In this document: piece after piece, positions 62,705 through 64,000 of the stretch
Numbering within the stretch: position 1 is the stretch's first letter
Layout: every line of letters starts with the position of its first letter
Source: Candidatus Nitromaritima sp. SCGC AAA288-L16
GTDB lineage: Bacteria; Nitrospinota; Nitrospinia; Nitrospinales; VA-1
DNA: 64,000 bases
Reading direction: 5' to 3'
Assembly: GCA_000372225.1 (NCBI GenBank)
Contig: AQTY01000001.1
Span: forward strand, 124,001-188,000
Notes under the pieces: generated by a model
Told to the model about the DNA's origin: nothing
The model's database searches: none
What the model saw: the letters and a program-made list of their open reading frames with translations, nothing else
Position numbers and translations under genes: made by a program

Positions 62705-64000
62705 ATGAAAAAAGTTGCTACAGCTAAAGAAATGAGACAAATAGATACACTTGCTACCAACACTTACGGTATTAAGGGGCTTACGCTCATGGAAAATGCT
62801 GGGACAGGAATCGTGAAAACCCTGCAAAGAAGATTCTATGATTTTTCAAGCAAGCAAGTACTTATTTTTTGTGGAAAAGGAAATAACGGAGGAGACGGCC
62901 TTGTTGTAGCTCGCCTACTCTTCAATATGAAAATTCATGTCACGATTTTTCTTTTAGAAAGACGAGTTAACCTAAAAGGCGATGCAGCAATAAACGCCGA
63001 ATTAGCTTTTAAGCTTGATATCGATATCATAGAACTAGGTGAAACTAACTTACATTTTTTGGAGCACCACCTAGAAAACTGCGATCTTGTCATTGATGCG
63101 CTATTTGGAACGGGTCTTACTCGACCGATAAGCGGAACCTACAAGCAAACGATTCATAAGATCAATCAATCAAAAAAACATGTGACAGCCATAGATATAC
63201 CATCTGGCCTTGATTCCGATACTGGTATGCTGATGGGAGACTGTATACACGCGGATCTTACTCTAGTGCTTGCACTATTCAAACAAAGTCACCTACTGTT
63301 TCCAGCTGCAGAGTTAATGGGAGAAATCGAGTTAATTGACATAGGAATACCACCTGAGCTGGTTGAATCAGAAGGACTAGAAATCCAAGTAACAGAAGAA
63401 TCAGATCTGCGGGCTTGGTTTCCTCAACGCTCAGCCGATAGCCATAAAGGAGACTATGGGCACGTTTTGGTAATTGCCGGATCAAAAGGGAAAGATGGTG
63501 CCGCTGGACTAACCTCTCTAGCTGCACTTCGCATGGGTTGCGGTTTAGTAACCTTGGCTCTACCCGAAAGCTGCCAGAAAGCCTTCGAGTCGCACCCTCT
63601 GGAGGTTATGACGGTACCAGCCCCAGAAACTGATGTCGGGACCTTTGCTCTCTCAGCAAAAAATATTCTCTTCAAACATTCTAGAGGGATGTCAGCAGTT
63701 GCCATTGGACCTGGCCTATCTACGGAACCCGAAACAGTCCAACTTTTAAGGGAACTCTTACCGATTATAAATTGCCCCTTAATCATTGATGCAGATGCTG
63801 TGAATGCCCTCGCTCAAAGCCCTGATACTATTTCTCAATTGAAAACAGAAGCTATCCTTACGCCACACCCAAAGGAAATGTCCCGGATTATGGGAATAGA
63901 AACATCAAAAATATTAGAAAAAAGAATCGAGTTTGCAAGAAAGTTTGCCCACGACCACTCAGTAATTATTGTTCTCAAAGGGGCCGCCACTGTCATTTCT
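62705..64000 (+). CDS. nnr: bifunctional NAD(P)H-hydrate epimerase/dehydratase, cut by window edge
   Basis: Repairs damaged NAD(P)H hydrates. The frame is open from the ATG at 62705 to the last base (432 codons), so the 3' end is outside the window. The N-terminal YjeF_N epimerase domain has MENAGTG and CGKGNNGGDGLVVARLL. The C-terminal carbohydrate-kinase-like dehydratase starts near residue 240 with GHVLVIAGSKGKDGAAGL, followed by AIGPGLSTEP, LIIDADAVNALA and LTPHPKEMSR. The start follows from MKKVATAKEMRQID, typical of the family. Confidence 0.93.
   Translation, partial: MKKVATAKEMRQIDTLATNTYGIKGLTLMENAGTGIVKTLQRRFYDFSSKQVLIFCGKGNNGGDGLVVARLLFNMKIHVTIFLLERRVNLKGDAAINAELAFKLDIDIIELGETNLHFLEHHLENCDLVIDALFGTGLTRPISGTYKQTIHKINQSKKHVTAIDIPSGLDSDTGMLMGDCIHADLTLVLALFKQSHLLFPAAELMGEIELIDIGIPPELVESEGLEIQVTEESDLRAWFPQRSADSHKGDYGHVLVIAGSKGKDGAAGLTSLAALRMGCGLVTLALPESCQKAFESHPLEVMTVPAPETDVGTFALSAKNILFKHSRGMSAVAIGPGLSTEPETVQLLRELLPIINCPLIIDADAVNALAQSPDTISQLKTEAILTPHPKEMSRIMGIETSKILEKRIEFARKFAHDHSVIIVLKGAATVIS

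Noticed and set aside
1..64000. Mobile elements, CRISPR arrays, prophage or rRNA operon
   Set aside because: No transposase, integrase of phage type, regularly spaced repeats or rRNA sequence was seen; the single tyrosine recombinase is of the housekeeping Xer type.

Overview
This window (about 37-40% G+C by eye) is a compact bacterial chromosome segment carrying mostly housekeeping genes. I see no rRNA, tRNA, CRISPR array, insertion sequence or prophage. Several traits suggest a Gram-negative, probably marine bacterium: MsbA-like lipid exporter, lipoproteins, flagellar rod genes, a sigma-54 activator, a type II fatty-acid operon with yceD-rpmF-plsX, AddAB-type repair, a PCP-reductase-domain stress protein, OleA/OleB, and several SUMF1-type proteins. 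A low-G+C member of the Nitrospinota or a deltaproteobacterial relative would fit, but that is inference; no marker gene here settles it.

Layout. 1-3.7 kb: end of an HD-GYP gene, mgtE and several small genes, including a lipoyl-like domain with no acceptor lysine. 3.7-11.7 kb (minus strand): one long operon, yceD-rpmF-plsX-fabH-fabD-fabG-acpP-fabF-rnc-radical SAM. 11.8-16.6 kb: xerD-like recombinase, then fbp, hisS and fur, then a SUMF1 lipoprotein. 16.8-25.6 kb: large TPR lipoprotein, a promoter with no gene behind it, acs, a DUF1566 protein, an orphan HEPN-type protein, a GT39-like glycosyltransferase and a His-rich SmbP-like protein. 25.7-29.7 kb: flgB-fliE behind a sigma-54 promoter, divergent from a GAF-AAA+ sigma-54 activator. 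29.9-37.2 kb: ahcY, then an msbA-oleA-oleB unit and a USP/PCP_red/zinc-ribbon fusion protein. 37.9-43.7 kb: class II aldolase, M16 peptidase, EamA transporter, VOC protein. 43.8-51.1 kb: moaC-moaD-moaE, then addB-addA. 51.5-57.2 kb (minus strand): aminotransferase, then hom-thrC-SUMF1-trxB. 57.6-64 kb: uppP, a secreted protein of unknown function, eukaryote-type UGPase, glutathione peroxidase, an unknown protein and the start of nnr.

How they work together. The fatty-acid operon links phospholipid precursor synthesis to a ribosomal protein and RNase III. oleA-oleB would divert acyl-CoA into head-to-head condensation products. fbp, aldolase, UGPase and acs serve central carbon metabolism. hom, thrC and the aminotransferase serve the aspartate family. 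moaCDE supplies molybdenum cofactor.

Most unusual items: the five-domain stress protein (35180-37237), flgB-fliE without flgC under a sigma-54 promoter, a consensus sigma-70 promoter in an otherwise empty intergenic region (19457-19484), the lysine-less lipoyl domain, and oleA-oleB without oleC or oleD nearby.
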